Assembly (NCBI GenBank): GCA_024277285.1
Contig: JAJRVM010000339.1
Span: forward strand, 1 to 20,396
Source: Planctomycetota bacterium
GTDB taxonomy: Bacteria > Planctomycetota > Planctomycetia > Pirellulales > Pirellulaceae
DNA length: 20,396 bases
Reading direction: 5' to 3'
The position numbers and the translations under genes are program-made. Positions 1 through 7,426 of this stretch are shown one piece after another. The first letter of the stretch is position 1; the number at the start of each line of letters is the position of its first letter. Under the pieces are notes generated by a model. It was not told the origin of the DNA, did not search any database, and saw nothing but the letters and a program-made list of their open reading frames with translations.

Positions 1-35
1 AATAGGGAATGCGGAATAGGGAATGCGGAATGCGG
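1..35 (+). repeat. Heptanucleotide array, GGGAATA/GCGGAAT family
   Basis: Five perfect 7-bp units alternate between AATAGGG and AATGCGG (AATAGGG, AATGCGG, AATAGGG, AATGCGG, AATGCGG). The array is cut by the window edge, so its true length is unknown. It forms the left border of the four-helix-bundle remnant, and a related array in inverted orientation lies at 411-459. The same array with one unit fewer is found at 20188-20215. Confidence 0.9.
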
Positions 36-216
36 AAGTCAAAGTGTACCGTCATGTGTGTTCAGGAAGTAAGTCGCGCTGGAATCGGCGTGCGACATGG
101 AAATCATCCAAAGGCGACTCATGATTTCTGTTGGCCCGAGTTTGCGGTAGCAATCGACTTGACCATGATCGCGATCAATTCATCGCGCTCATCGAGCAAC
201 GGAGACAGTCGGGATT
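36..216. repeat. Long direct repeat, left copy (second copy at the right window end)
   Basis: Positions 36-216 match 20216-20396 without gaps at an offset of 20180 bp. I count five mismatches (left positions 112, 133, 140, 170 and 187), which is about 97% identity. The right copy is cut by the window end, so the repeat may be longer. The shared stretch covers the C-terminal end of a four-helix-bundle gene and its downstream sequence as far as the heptad array. Divergence plus a 7-bp difference in the adjoining array argues for two real copies rather than one circular overlap. Confidence 0.92.
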
Positions 217-286
217 CCGGCAACAGCTCGGCACATGTGATCAACTCCAACCAGCATGGTGACTCACGCAGCTCTTTTGTAACCGT
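119..286 (-). pseudogene. Four-helix-bundle (S23/23S rRNA IVS-type) protein, C-terminal remnant
   Basis: The minus strand reads about 55 residues ending at a TGA at 119-121. Key segments are KELRESPCWLELIT and LLDERDELIAIMVKSIATA, which match the C-terminal half of the four-helix-bundle family first known from intervening sequences of 23S rRNA genes: the 'ARES..W..LI' helix start and the final 'eLi.I..k.i.ta' helix. Going upstream, the frame meets a TGA at 287-289, and I could not find the N-terminal two helices in the other frames, so the gene appears truncated or frameshifted. Full-length family members have roughly 115-125 residues. The family is associated with rRNA insertions and repeated elements; a biochemical function is not established. 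The right-hand copy at 20299 preserves the same frame. Confidence 0.75.
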
Positions 287-350
287 TCACGCGGTTCAAG
301 CCACAACCGACCAATGTTGAAGCCAACCCCGTCTTGATTCGGCCTCAGCT

Positions 351-411
351 AAGCGACGGCTAATAGAAAACCTTCCGTTCGGCCGACGAAGGACGAAGGG
401 CGCGTTGCCCC
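351..411. repeat. Dispersed 61-bp intergenic repeat, copy A
   Basis: This stretch aligns without gaps over 61 bp to 9740-9800 with 45 identities (about 74%). The conserved core is CCGACGAA, followed by a GGGCG..TT.CCCC end. Neither copy is in a convincing reading frame. In this copy the final C is also the first base of the heptad array at 411-459. It is probably a family of dispersed intergenic repeats in this genome. Confidence 0.65.
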
Positions 412-459
412 ATTCCCTATTCCCCATTCCCCATTCCCTATTTCCGATTTCCGATTTCC
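411..459 (+). repeat. Heptanucleotide array, inverted relative to 1-35
   Basis: Seven consecutive 7-bp units occupy exactly 49 bp: CATTCCC, TATTCCC, CATTCCC, CATTCCC, TATTTCC, GATTTCC, GATTTCC. The reverse complement of the first units reads GGGAATAGGGAATG, the same family as the array at 1-35 but in the opposite orientation. The two arrays thus bracket the four-helix-bundle remnant as inverted ends. Confidence 0.9.
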
Positions 460-735
460 GATCGTCATTGTCACTCGCTTCGACTTGGAAACTACCCCGG
501 ACTATTTCCATGATTTCGGGAATTCTTGGGCCGCCAAACACATCTTAACCGCTGCCGACGCCGCTTGGGGGAAAGAAGGGGGGACTTGGAAAAAAGGGGG
601 CACGCTGCGCACTGGCAGCAACCGAATCACACCGAGGGCGAATGCGGGATTCTCAACCCAATTCGTTACCCCTCGTGAATAATCCGGGCTAGACCGATCA
701 GCCCAGACCGCAGGTAGGGTTATTAAGCGGCAACG
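460..735. other. Intergenic spacer downstream of mnmG
   Basis: No credible gene is visible here. Purine-rich G-runs occur around 568-600. A weak stem (GGGCT at 686-690 with AGCCC at 700-704, loop of nine) lies shortly past the mnmG stop, but on the minus strand no T-run follows it. It is therefore at best a poor terminator candidate. Confidence 0.5.
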
Positions 736-2610
736 TCACTCCGCTGCCGATTCTCCCGCGCGCCGGCCACTTTCCAGGTAGGCCAGCAGCAAGGCGATAT
801 CCGCTGGCGTGATCCCGCTGATGCGGCTGGCCTGATCCAGGCTGACCGGACGGATCCGAGCCAATTTCTGCCGCGCCTCGGTACGCAGGTGGATGAGTTG
901 ATCGAAATCGAACCCGACGGGGATCCGTTTGCGAGCCAAGCGTCGCTGACGCTCGACCTGCTGCATTTGTCGCTGAATGTAGCCAGCATATTTCACATCG
1001 TGCACAATCTGCTGCGCCGCGTCGGGCGAAGTATCGGCCAACTGAGGTACATGCGACACCACCTCATCCCACCCGACGTCAGGCCGGCGGAGGAGCTTGG
1101 TCAGCGACAGATTGTCCACGCGACGTGAGTCGAGCAATTGTTTACCCACTTCGATCGCCTCTTCTTTTCGCTGTAAACGCTGCCAGCGACGGTCATCGAC
1201 CAGGTCGATCGCGTGGCCCAGAGGTGTCAGACGTCGATCGGCATTGTCTTGGCGCAACAGCAACCGGTACTCCGCACGGCTGGTAAACATTCGGTACGGT
1301 TCATCCACTCCTCGTGTCACCAAGTCATCGATCATCACACCGATATAAGCCTGATCGCGCCGCAACACCAGGGGCTCGCGCCCGGTCAGGGCGAGTGCCG
1401 CATTGGCACCGGCAATCAGGCCTTGTGCGCCAGCTTCTTCGTATCCCGTGGTCCCATTGATCTGACCGGCAAGATAGAGCCCCGCCACACGCTGGCTCTC
1501 CAGCGTCGGCTGCAATTGATCAGGTGGGCAGTAGTCGTATTCGACCGCATACCCATACCGCATGATCTGCGCGTGTTGCAGTCCGGGGATCAGCTTGAAC
1601 ATGCCATCTTGAACGTCACGCGGCAAGCTGGTCGAGATACCGTTGACGTAGACCTCAAACGTCTCGCGCCCCTCCGGTTCAAGAAACAGCTGGTGCGAAT
1701 CACGATCGGCAAACCGCACAACCTTATCTTCAATCGAAGGACAATAGCGTGGGCCGCTGGACTCGATCTGTCCCGTGTACATTGGTGCGCGATGCAAATT
1801 CGCTCGAATCAACGCGTGCACGGCATCATTGGTATGCGTGATCCAACACGGCATTTGCTCAACGTCGTGCAATTCGGTCAAATACGAAAAGAAGGTCGGC
1901 CGAGGATCCCCAGGCTGCTCTTCTGTTTGTGCGTAGTCGATCGTACGTCCATTGATTCTCGCGGGCGTACCGGTCTTAAACCGCTCGACGCAGACGCCCA
2001 AACGCTGCAACGCTCGACTGATCCCCGACGTGGTCCCTTCGCCGGCGCGTCCGCCCTGCACTTTTGCCTCGCCCGTATGCATCAGCGCTTGCAGGAACGT
2101 GCCGGTGGTCAGGATGACGGCGTGAGCGCGGAAAACAACGTCACCGCGAACGCGCACACCGCGCACCTTCGGCGCGTTAGTGCGTGCACTGCCATCGTCG
2201 TCCAAGCCATCGGCGTCCAAGCCATCGACCAACAGGTCCTCGACCGACTCCTGCCGCAGCTCTAAGTTCGATTGCGCTTCCACGCGTTGCTTGATCGCCT
2301 GCTGGTAGGCTCGTTTGTCGGCCTGAGCGCGAGGGCTGTGCATGGCAGGCCCCTTACGCTGGTTGAGCAATCGAAACTGGAGCCCCGTGGCATCGATTGC
2401 CTGGCCCATCGCCCCACCCAAAGCGTCAATCTCGCGTACAATCTGCCCCTTCGCCACACCCCCAATTGCCGGGTTGCAGCTCATCTGCGCCACCGTATCG
2501 AGGTTGGTGGTGAGCAAGGCGACGTGAGCTCCCATCCGCGCAGCGGCCAGCGCCGCCTCGGTGCCGGCGTGACCGGCACCTACCACCACCACATCGTAGT
2601 CGTATTGCAT
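736..2610 (-). CDS. mnmG: tRNA uridine-5-carboxymethylaminomethyl(34) synthesis enzyme MnmG (GidA)
   Basis: MnmG works with MnmE in the cytoplasm to install the (carboxymethyl)aminomethyl group on wobble uridine 34 of certain tRNAs, using FAD, NADH and a folate carbon. The protein has about 624 residues, the usual family length. The FAD-binding GxGxxG motif is at residues 11-16 (GAGHAG), followed by [11 protein letters not shown]. Further family blocks are [47 protein letters not shown], the FKTGTPARI segment, [16 protein letters not shown] and [19 protein letters not shown]. The open frame continues upstream to 2802, but that part would overlap the KOW gene and has no family similarity. ATG codons at 2631 and 2619 are possible alternatives; none of the three has a clear Shine-Dalgarno site. 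No mnmE is seen in the window. Confidence 0.96.
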   Translation of the reverse strand: MQYDYDVVVVGAGHAGTEAALAAARMGAHVALLTTNLDTVAQMSCNPAIGGVAKGQIVREIDALGGAMGQAIDATGLQFRLLNQRKGPAMHSPRAQADKRAYQQAIKQRVEAQSNLELRQESVEDLLVDGLDADGLDDDGSARTNAPKVRGVRVRGDVVFRAHAVILTTGTFLQALMHTGEAKVQGGRAGEGTTSGISRALQRLGVCVERFKTGTPARINGRTIDYAQTEEQPGDPRPTFFSYLTELHDVEQMPCWITHTNDAVHALIRANLHRAPMYTGQIESSGPRYCPSIEDKVVRFADRDSHQLFLEPEGRETFEVYVNGISTSLPRDVQDGMFKLIPGLQHAQIMRYGYAVEYDYCPPDQLQPTLESQRVAGLYLAGQINGTTGYEEAGAQGLIAGANAALALTGREPLVLRRDQAYIGVMIDDLVTRGVDEPYRMFTSRAEYRLLLRQDNADRRLTPLGHAIDLVDDRRWQRLQRKEEAIEVGKQLLDSRRVDNLSLTKLLRRPDVGWDEVVSHVPQLADTSPDAAQQIVHDVKYAGYIQRQMQQVERQRRLARKRIPVGFDFDQLIHLRTEARQKLARIRPVSLDQASRISGITPADIALLLAYLESGRRAGESAAE

Positions 2611-2761
2611 GCCCTTCATGGCCGCAATCATAGCGGGCGTGGGCAAAGGAGAGGGAGGGTAGGTGCGTAGATTTCTCGATCGCCGCTGGCCTACCGGGCC
2701 AAATTCGCTTTGCCACTTCTCTTGATGCAGCCCAGGCGTTCCCCGGAGGACTGCCATCATC

Positions 2762-2956
2762 TCAGATAACGCAATGCACCATATCGGTCTCGACAAACAC
2801 ACCCTGGTACAGCTCGACCAAGTAGCGTCCAGAAGGTGTTCGTTCGATCACGACACCCTCGAATCCATCGAGTGGCCCAGCCCCAATGCGCACGCTTTGG
2901 CCCACGGTCACGGGCGCGTCGACTATCGATTCAAAGTCGGCATTGTCGGTATTCAT
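2762..2956 (-). CDS. KOW-domain mini-protein (NusG C-terminal-like)
   Basis: This is a 64-residue protein. Residues about 17-40 ([21 protein letters not shown]) form a clear KOW motif, the RNA- and protein-binding beta-barrel found at the C-terminus of NusG/RfaH and in some ribosomal proteins. The rest ([14 protein letters not shown]) completes the barrel. The N-terminal NGN domain of NusG, which binds RNA polymerase, is absent, so this is either a stand-alone KOW protein or the remnant of a NusG paralogue. ATG at 2956 is chosen; an in-frame GTG at 2971 would add five residues. It lies about 150 bp upstream of mnmG on the same strand and may be cotranscribed. A partner or target cannot be named. 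The interleaved palindrome at 2971-2991 lies just upstream of the start. Confidence 0.72.
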   Translation of the reverse strand: MNTDNADFESIVDAPVTVGQSVRIGAGPLDGFEGVVIERTPSGRYLVELYQGVFVETDMVHCVI

Positions 2957-2970
2957 GATTCCGCCATCCA

Positions 2971-2991
2971 CGTAGTGCGGGCTACGCCCGC
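2971..2991 (-). promoter_or_regulatory. Interleaved palindromes upstream of the KOW gene
   Basis: On the plus strand the order is CGTAG (2971-2975), T, GCGGG (2977-2981), CTACG (2982-2986), CCCGC (2987-2991). CGTAG pairs with CTACG and GCGGG with CCCGC, so the arms are interleaved A-B-A'-B'. In RNA this would give either two mutually exclusive hairpins or a pseudoknot. It lies about 15-35 nt upstream of the ATG at 2956. It could also be a short palindromic repeat without regulatory role. Confidence 0.45.
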
Positions 2992-3000
2992 AAGCCGAGA

Positions 3001-3091
3001 GTCCAGAGTCCAGAGTCGAGAGTCGAGAGTCCAGAGTCGAGAGTCCAGAGTCCAGAGTCGAGAGTCCAGAGTCCAGAGTCGAGAGTCCAGA
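3001..3091 (+). repeat. Heptanucleotide array, 13 x GTC(C/G)AGA
   Basis: Thirteen consecutive 7-bp units follow GTCCAGA or GTCGAGA with no other variation. The fourth base reads C C G G C G C C G C C G C along the array. A degenerate unit (GCCGAGA) precedes it at 2994-3000. Any open frame through it encodes only a monotonous repeat and is not a real gene. The array sits in the spacer upstream of the KOW gene and downstream of the helicase gene. Confidence 0.95.
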
Positions 3092-3393
3092 GCTTGGGAG
3101 AGGCTGGAGGCTTTGAACCTGCAGGCCCCACCCAAACGCTCTGTCACCAAGAACAACCGTAGCCCACGACGGGGACTCAACGCCGGCCAGCGTGATGAAT
3201 CGGGTGTTGAATCACTGTTGTGGGGTCGTTCATTGTGCGCGTAATGCCGAATATGAGGATCAGGGGCAAAAGAAGAGCGCGGTGCAGAGTGGTTGCGGAA
3301 TCGCGTAACCAGGACGTCATGCACACCGCAACAGCTGGACGGGCCCGAATGTAGGACCGAGTGGTCTGCACGCCTCAGTCGCGGCAGCCAGCT
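3092..3393. other. Intergenic spacer between heptad array and helicase gene
   Basis: About 300 bp follow the helicase stop on the minus strand. I see no supported gene, no T-tailed hairpin and no further tandem repeat. Short open frames here have no recognisable protein features. Confidence 0.5.
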
Positions 3394-5268
3394 TCATGCC
3401 ACTTGTTTCTTGGCGGTGCCCGGCACGTTCAAGTTGAACAAGCCGAAGACATCTTCCTGTGTCAGCCCACGGCTGGCGGGACACTCGGTTTCTGAAAAAA
3501 CCGCATCGAACAATTGGCGTTTCTCTTCGAGCACCTGATGGATCCGTTCTTCGATGGTGCCGAGAGTCATCATACGTGTGACGGTCACCGGTCCCTGCGC
3601 GCCGATTCGGTGAGCTCGGTTGATCGCCTGATCTTCGACCGCCGGGTTCCACCAACGATCAAACAGGAAGACGTAGCCACAGAACTGCAGGTTCAGCCCC
3701 ACGCTTCCCGCACCGTAGCTCATCAGCAACACGTGATGCGAAGGGTCCTGACGAAACTGTTCGATAATCGCATCGCGTTTGCGTGAGGGGATCTTGCCAT
3801 GGTATTCCAGTGGCCGAAACCGCTCGATACGTTGGCGAACGGTCTCGATTGTCTTGACCCATTGGCTGAATACGATCGCCTTCTTGCCACTTGCAGCCAC
3901 TTCTTCCAGATCGGCTTCGAGCCGCTCCATTTTGCTACTGACCTGGCTGACCGGATCAAAATTGCAGATCTGCTTGAGTCGCAGCACCAACTCGAAGACG
4001 TGCTGAATCGTCAACGCCTCGCCCAAGTCCGACAACTTCACCACACCTTGGTCTTCCGCAGTGCGATACGCATCCCATTGTTGACTGGTCAGGTCCAATT
4101 CGGCATCTCGATACAGCTTCGGCGGCAGATCGGTCAGCACCTTGTCTTTGGTACGCCGCAACACGTAATCGCTCGCCGCCTGGCCAATGCGTCGCGCGCG
4201 CATGTTGCGATTCAGGTGGCCGGGCAATAGAAAGTCGAAGATCGAAACCAGATCCTCCGGACTGTTTTCGATCGGCGTTCCGGTCAGCGCCCATGAACGC
4301 GTGCGCGGGATCGACCGGACCACCTGGCTCGTCGAGCTGGCATGGTTCTTGATCCGCTGTGCTTCATCCAACACGACAAGGTCGAATTGCAAACGCTTGC
4401 CACGAAACAGGTCGGCATCGCGCAACAGCAACTCGTAGTTGGCGATCTTGATCGCCAAGTTCGGCTGCTCCCATTGCCACCGCCGTCGCGTCTGATCGCC
4501 TTCAATTACTCCGACCGGCAGTTCCGGCGCCCACAACGTAAATTCCCGCTTCCAGTTGCTGACCAGCGGCTTGGGACAGATCAACAGCAAGGAACGGATT
4601 TCGCCGCTGCGCAGCAAGAGCCGCGCGGCGGTGATCGCCTGCATGGTCTTACCCAGCCCCATCTCGTCCGCCAGGATGGCTGCGTAACGAGGGTACAGGA
4701 AGGCCACCCCTTCGTACTGGTATGGAAACGGTTGAAAAGGAAAACCGATTTGGCCGGAACTGACCAAAGCCTCCAGCGGTGGTTGCAATACGTAATAGAG
4801 CCGATCCTGCAGTTTAATGATGTCACGTGGCGGGTGGAAACGGGTGCCGTGTCGCGTGGCAGCGTCGGCGCCGGTCGCAAGCCCTTGCAGCGGCAGGCTC
4901 GCCGCCTCGCCCGATGATCGTGGCGGCGGCTCGGTCCAACCCGGCATTTCGGGAAACGTGTAGCTGCGCACTGAGATCGGCGTTTGGCCAATGCGCACGG
5001 ATACGGTTTTTGGAGTCGCAACTCGCAGCGCGACATTCTGTACGTCGACCTTGGTGTCGCGCCGCATCGCCATACCCAAACCGGTCGCCCAACCTTTCAC
5101 TCCCAGCCTCAAGTCGAGCGAAAACGTCTTCACTGTGGCTGGAGACGTACGGGTGGCTGGAGACGTACGGGTCGCTGGGGACGTACGGGCGCTCGATGGC
5201 CGACCGATCGGCACGCCGCCGGCCACCGGATAACCACTGGCGGGTCGAGCTATCGGATCTTCGCGCAT
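3394..5268 (-). CDS. SNF2-family helicase-like ATPase (DEAD/DEAH superfamily 2)
   Basis: SNF2 proteins are ATP-driven DNA translocases that remodel protein-DNA complexes; bacterial members often support transcription recycling or stress responses. The 624-residue protein has a variable N-terminus (1-175) and a complete motor: Walker A DEMGLGKT at 201-208, Walker B DEAQ at 301-304, motif III LTGTPIEN at 328-335, the SQW segment (468-470) opening the second RecA domain, and motifs V/VI from SYGAGSVGLNLQ (517-528) to WNPAVEDQAINRAHRIG (540-556). No SWIM zinc finger, nuclease or methylase domain is present, so it is shorter than many bacterial SNF2 proteins of 900-1100 residues. Residues about 28-45 are a hexapeptide repeat (TSPATR) encoded by an 18-bp tandem repeat. 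The upstream gene (5375-5989) is on the same strand, 106 bp away, and may share its transcript. Confidence 0.93.
   Translation of the reverse strand: MREDPIARPASGYPVAGGVPIGRPSSARTSPATRTSPATRTSPATVKTFSLDLRLGVKGWATGLGMAMRRDTKVDVQNVALRVATPKTVSVRIGQTPISVRSYTFPEMPGWTEPPPRSSGEAASLPLQGLATGADAATRHGTRFHPPRDIIKLQDRLYYVLQPPLEALVSSGQIGFPFQPFPYQYEGVAFLYPRYAAILADEMGLGKTMQAITAARLLLRSGEIRSLLLICPKPLVSNWKREFTLWAPELPVGVIEGDQTRRRWQWEQPNLAIKIANYELLLRDADLFRGKRLQFDLVVLDEAQRIKNHASSTSQVVRSIPRTRSWALTGTPIENSPEDLVSIFDFLLPGHLNRNMRARRIGQAASDYVLRRTKDKVLTDLPPKLYRDAELDLTSQQWDAYRTAEDQGVVKLSDLGEALTIQHVFELVLRLKQICNFDPVSQVSSKMERLEADLEEVAASGKKAIVFSQWVKTIETVRQRIERFRPLEYHGKIPSRKRDAIIEQFRQDPSHHVLLMSYGAGSVGLNLQFCGYVFLFDRWWNPAVEDQAINRAHRIGAQGPVTVTRMMTLGTIEERIHQVLEEKRQLFDAVFSETECPASRGLTQEDVFGLFNLNVPGTAKKQVA
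5135..5188 (+). repeat. 18-bp tandem repeat (3 units) inside the helicase gene
   Basis: Three head-to-tail copies occur at 5135-5152, 5153-5170 and 5171-5188. The first two are identical (GTGGCTGGAGACGTACGG) and the third has two substitutions. Read on the minus strand, they encode the N-terminal hexapeptide repeat TSPATR. As 18 is a multiple of 3, copy number change keeps the reading frame. Confidence 0.95.
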
Positions 5269-5374
5269 GGCGTTCTCTCGCGTCGTGTAACGAAACTACC
5301 AGCGAGCCAAGCCCCAGAGTTATGCCAGGCCCCGTTTGCCAAACCATGGAACGCACCTCGCGTCCCCCCCGGAG

Positions 5375-5989
5375 CTACGCTCGTCCTCGTTCGCTCCCGT
5401 GACGAGCTTCGTCGATCGCCTCGCGAATCCGTTCAAAAGGCTCGTGCAGATCGACTTGTTCGGCGAACTCGGGCCAACAGCGAGTCAGCGCCGTCTCGTC
5501 GTCAGGGTGATCTTGCCTGACCGCGAGATGGTAGGAGCCAAGTGGAAAGTGGTGCAAGGAATCGCCCATCGACCGCAGCACATCATGGGGGGCATCGAGA
5601 CGCCATTGTGACGAAGTCGCGTTCCCGTTGTCGGCGTTGTCGCATTCGTCATCGGGCCGATCTGGCGTCACCAACGTCATGGGCGTGGCGACAAACTGAC
5701 GCGTGGCCATGGCGGGTGGCATATCGGTAAACACAACAGCCGGGCGTGATTTCGACTTCTGCAGCAGTGTCGGCCCGATTCTTTCACCAAAAAGATAGGG
5801 CTCCAACGTTGGCCCATAGAGGATTTCTTGGGCTCGATTCGGGCGCACCGGGGCCGTGCAATGGAATTCCAGCGGGCGACCGACCGAATTGAGCAGCAGG
5901 TAGCCACCGAACAACCCGTGTTCGGCGTCGCGTGTGATTGTCAGGAACCCAATAGCTGGCAAGGACTTTTGGCCGCTCATTGTCATCAT
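5375..5989 (-). CDS. Conserved hypothetical protein (about 204 residues)
   Basis: I do not recognise a domain. The protein has no signal peptide or membrane segment. The N-terminal half (PAIGFLTITRDAEHGLFGGY, then LEFHCTAPVRPNRAQEILYG) reads like a compact alpha/beta domain. An acidic, Asp/Asn-rich stretch sits near residues 110-125, and the C-terminus is helical and charged (FERIREAIDEARHGSERGRA). The start is uncertain: ATG codons at 5989, 5986 and 5980 are close together with no strong ribosome binding site. It is on the same strand as the helicase 106 bp downstream, a possible two-gene operon, and is divergent from the gene at 6225. The sequence style suggests a planctomycete-specific conserved protein. 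Confidence 0.7.
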   Translation of the reverse strand: MMTMSGQKSLPAIGFLTITRDAEHGLFGGYLLLNSVGRPLEFHCTAPVRPNRAQEILYGPTLEPYLFGERIGPTLLQKSKSRPAVVFTDMPPAMATRQFVATPMTLVTPDRPDDECDNADNGNATSSQWRLDAPHDVLRSMGDSLHHFPLGSYHLAVRQDHPDDETALTRCWPEFAEQVDLHEPFERIREAIDEARHGSERGRA

Positions 5990-6124
5990 GCATGTCGCTC
6001 GTCAAGGCCCGAAATTCCACTGGAATGCATTCGGCCAAAACGCACTGATCCCGTGTGGTTGGCCAAGGATTCCATCGGGCCTCGATCCCCCTGGACTTTA
6101 ACGATCATCCTAATTGCGGGAGAA

Positions 6125-6142
6125 GGGGGACAGCCTGCCCCC
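6125..6142. other. G-run/C-run hairpin in the divergent spacer
   Basis: GGGGG at 6125-6129 can pair with CCCCC at 6138-6142 across the loop ACAGCCTG. It lies in the spacer between the divergent genes ending at 5989 and starting at 6225, upstream of the promoter candidate at 6165. There is no T-run, so it is not a typical terminator; it may be a short palindromic repeat. Confidence 0.45.
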
Positions 6143-6164
6143 AATACTATGCAAAATCACTTAC

Positions 6165-6192
6165 TCGACATCTCCTTCGATTAGTCTATACT
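6165..6192 (+). promoter_or_regulatory. Sigma-70-like promoter candidate
   Basis: TCGACA at 6165-6170 (five of six matches to TTGACA) and TATACT at 6187-6192 (five of six matches to TATAAT) are separated by 16 bp. Transcription would begin near 6199, leaving a short leader of about 25 nt before the ATG at 6225, with an AGGAG ribosome binding site at 6212-6216. This is the best promoter match I found in the window. Confidence 0.6.
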
Positions 6193-6224
6193 GAATGTTT
6201 ACAAGCTCTGTAGGAGACTCGTGC

Positions 6225-6683
6225 ATGACCCCAGACCCGCAGCAACTGCCTATGTTCCGTATCGACGTATCCGCTGATGCTTCCTCCGGTCAACTGGATG
6301 ACAAAATGGACACCAGTAGCATGATAGTTGCGCTGCTGCAGCAGGTTGTTTCCAATCAGGAGCAGCAAAATCAGCTTCTAGGTGATCTCAATAAGCAACT
6401 CAGCGCCGCGCAACGGCAGCGTGCTCACGAATTGGGGCAATGGAAAGATGCCAACCCCGATTTGGCCAAGTGTTGCCGCTCGGCAGCCGAGACGCTCAGC
6501 CGAGTGCAGACACAGTTTCTGCAGAATTTGACGGAAGAAATTGAAGATCACGAAGATTGCTTGCTGGATGGCGAGTTCATGCTCAACGAATTTGTCGATC
6601 GCTTCGGCCCTCGTCTCGCGCACCTAAACGGCGTGCTGCAAGTTTTGTCTCAGCTGAGCCAAACCCCAAACGCCCCTCGCTAG
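6225..6683 (+). CDS. Small coiled-coil hypothetical protein
   Basis: This is a 152-residue soluble protein with no recognised enzymatic motif. After a short disordered N-terminus, a Gln/Leu-rich helix (residues about 32-65: MIVALLQQVVSNQEQQNQLL and onward) suggests a coiled coil. It is followed by WKDANPDLAKCCRSAAETLS and a second helical segment rich in Glu and Leu, ending EFVDRFGPRLAHLNGVLQVL. The start at 6225 is preferred over the in-frame ATG at 6195 because AGGAG lies at 6212-6216, eight bases upstream. A good promoter candidate sits at 6165-6192, so it is probably expressed alone. The C-terminal block is compact enough to suggest a conserved planctomycete family, but I cannot assign a role. 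Confidence 0.8.
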   Translation: MTPDPQQLPMFRIDVSADASSGQLDDKMDTSSMIVALLQQVVSNQEQQNQLLGDLNKQLSAAQRQRAHELGQWKDANPDLAKCCRSAAETLSRVQTQFLQNLTEEIEDHEDCLLDGEFMLNEFVDRFGPRLAHLNGVLQVLSQLSQTPNAPR

Positions 6684-6711
6684 CCAAACCGCCTGAATGG
6701 CGTAGCGTACA

Positions 6712-7180
6712 CATCTCCGCACGCCGCCGCGCCGGGCACGCAGTGCGAACCGCCAACCCGGCTTCCAATGGGAAGCTCGATGGTAAGGTCACACTGCTCA
6801 ATTCGGCGTTCTTGGCGTGTCTTCGTGTGCCACTGCATGCGTAAACGAATTCGCAATCCCGATCGACCTGGCACCTCCGCCCCACTCATCTATCACGCCG
6901 CCACACCGGGCACGCAGTGCGAACCGCCAACCCGGCTTCCAATGGGAAGCTCGATGGTCAGGTCACACTGCTCAATTCGGCGTTCTGGCGTGTCTTCGTG
7001 TGCCACTGCATGCGCACGCGAATTCGCAATCCCGATCGACCTGGCACCTCCGCCCCACTCATCTATCACGCCGCCACAGTGGGCACGCAGTGCGAACCGC
7101 CAACCCGGTTTCCAATGGGAAGCTCGATGGTCAGGTCACACTGCTCAATTCGGCGTTCTTGGCGTGTCTTCGTGTGCCAC
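6712..7180. repeat. 173-bp tandem repeat, 2.7 copies
   Basis: Copies begin at CATCT: 6712-6886 (175 bp), 6887-7059 (173 bp) and a partial 7060-7180 (121 bp). They differ at only a few positions and small indels, mostly near the start of each unit and after the GTGCCACTGCATGCG segment. Each unit carries a perfect hairpin, GCTTCC-AATG-GGAAGC (TTTCC in the third copy weakens it), and a GAATTC in the full copies. Open frames run through it in several frames but change frame between copies, because 173 is not a multiple of 3, so I regard it as non-coding. It separates the coiled-coil gene from the serine hydrolase gene. Confidence 0.93.
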
Positions 7181-7426
7181 ACACCCCAACTTAAACGACT
7201 CGTGTGCTTGCTCACAGCATCACGGATCAGCCGCCCCGTCCGACAACGCGAATGCACAACCGGGAAGAACCGATGGAACCCCAGACAATCTGACTTCGCA
7301 TTAGCGGCTGGCTTCTGCAAACGGACTCTCGAAGTTCAGGAAAACAACTCCCGGGCACGATCGATGTATGCTAGATTCGGGTTTGCGCAGCGGATGCCGA
7401 GGGTGGCGGGTCATTTGAAGGGACGA

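Noticed and set aside
1213..2265. A 350-residue plus-strand open frame opposite mnmG
   Set aside because: It is antisense to highly conserved MnmG coding sequence and shows no protein family features; it is typical of GC-rich shadow frames.
2611..2802. N-terminal extension of MnmG
   Set aside because: The extra residues have no family similarity and would overlap the end of the KOW gene. MnmG proteins normally begin a few residues before the GxGxxG motif.
2774..3324. Open frames through the GTCCAGA array encoding a monotonous repeat on both strands
   Set aside because: A stop-free heptad array gives long open frames automatically. They overlap the KOW gene antisense and have no start signals.
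6768..7304. Open reading frames running through the 173-bp repeats on both strands, with repeated peptide segments
   Set aside because: The unit length is not a multiple of 3, so the peptide changes frame between copies, and there is no ribosome binding site or recognisable domain. The frames follow from the repeat, not from a gene.
7330..7375. Promoter for the serine hydrolase (TATGCT at about 7366)
   Set aside because: No matching -35 hexamer lies at a reasonable distance, so the match is too weak to list.
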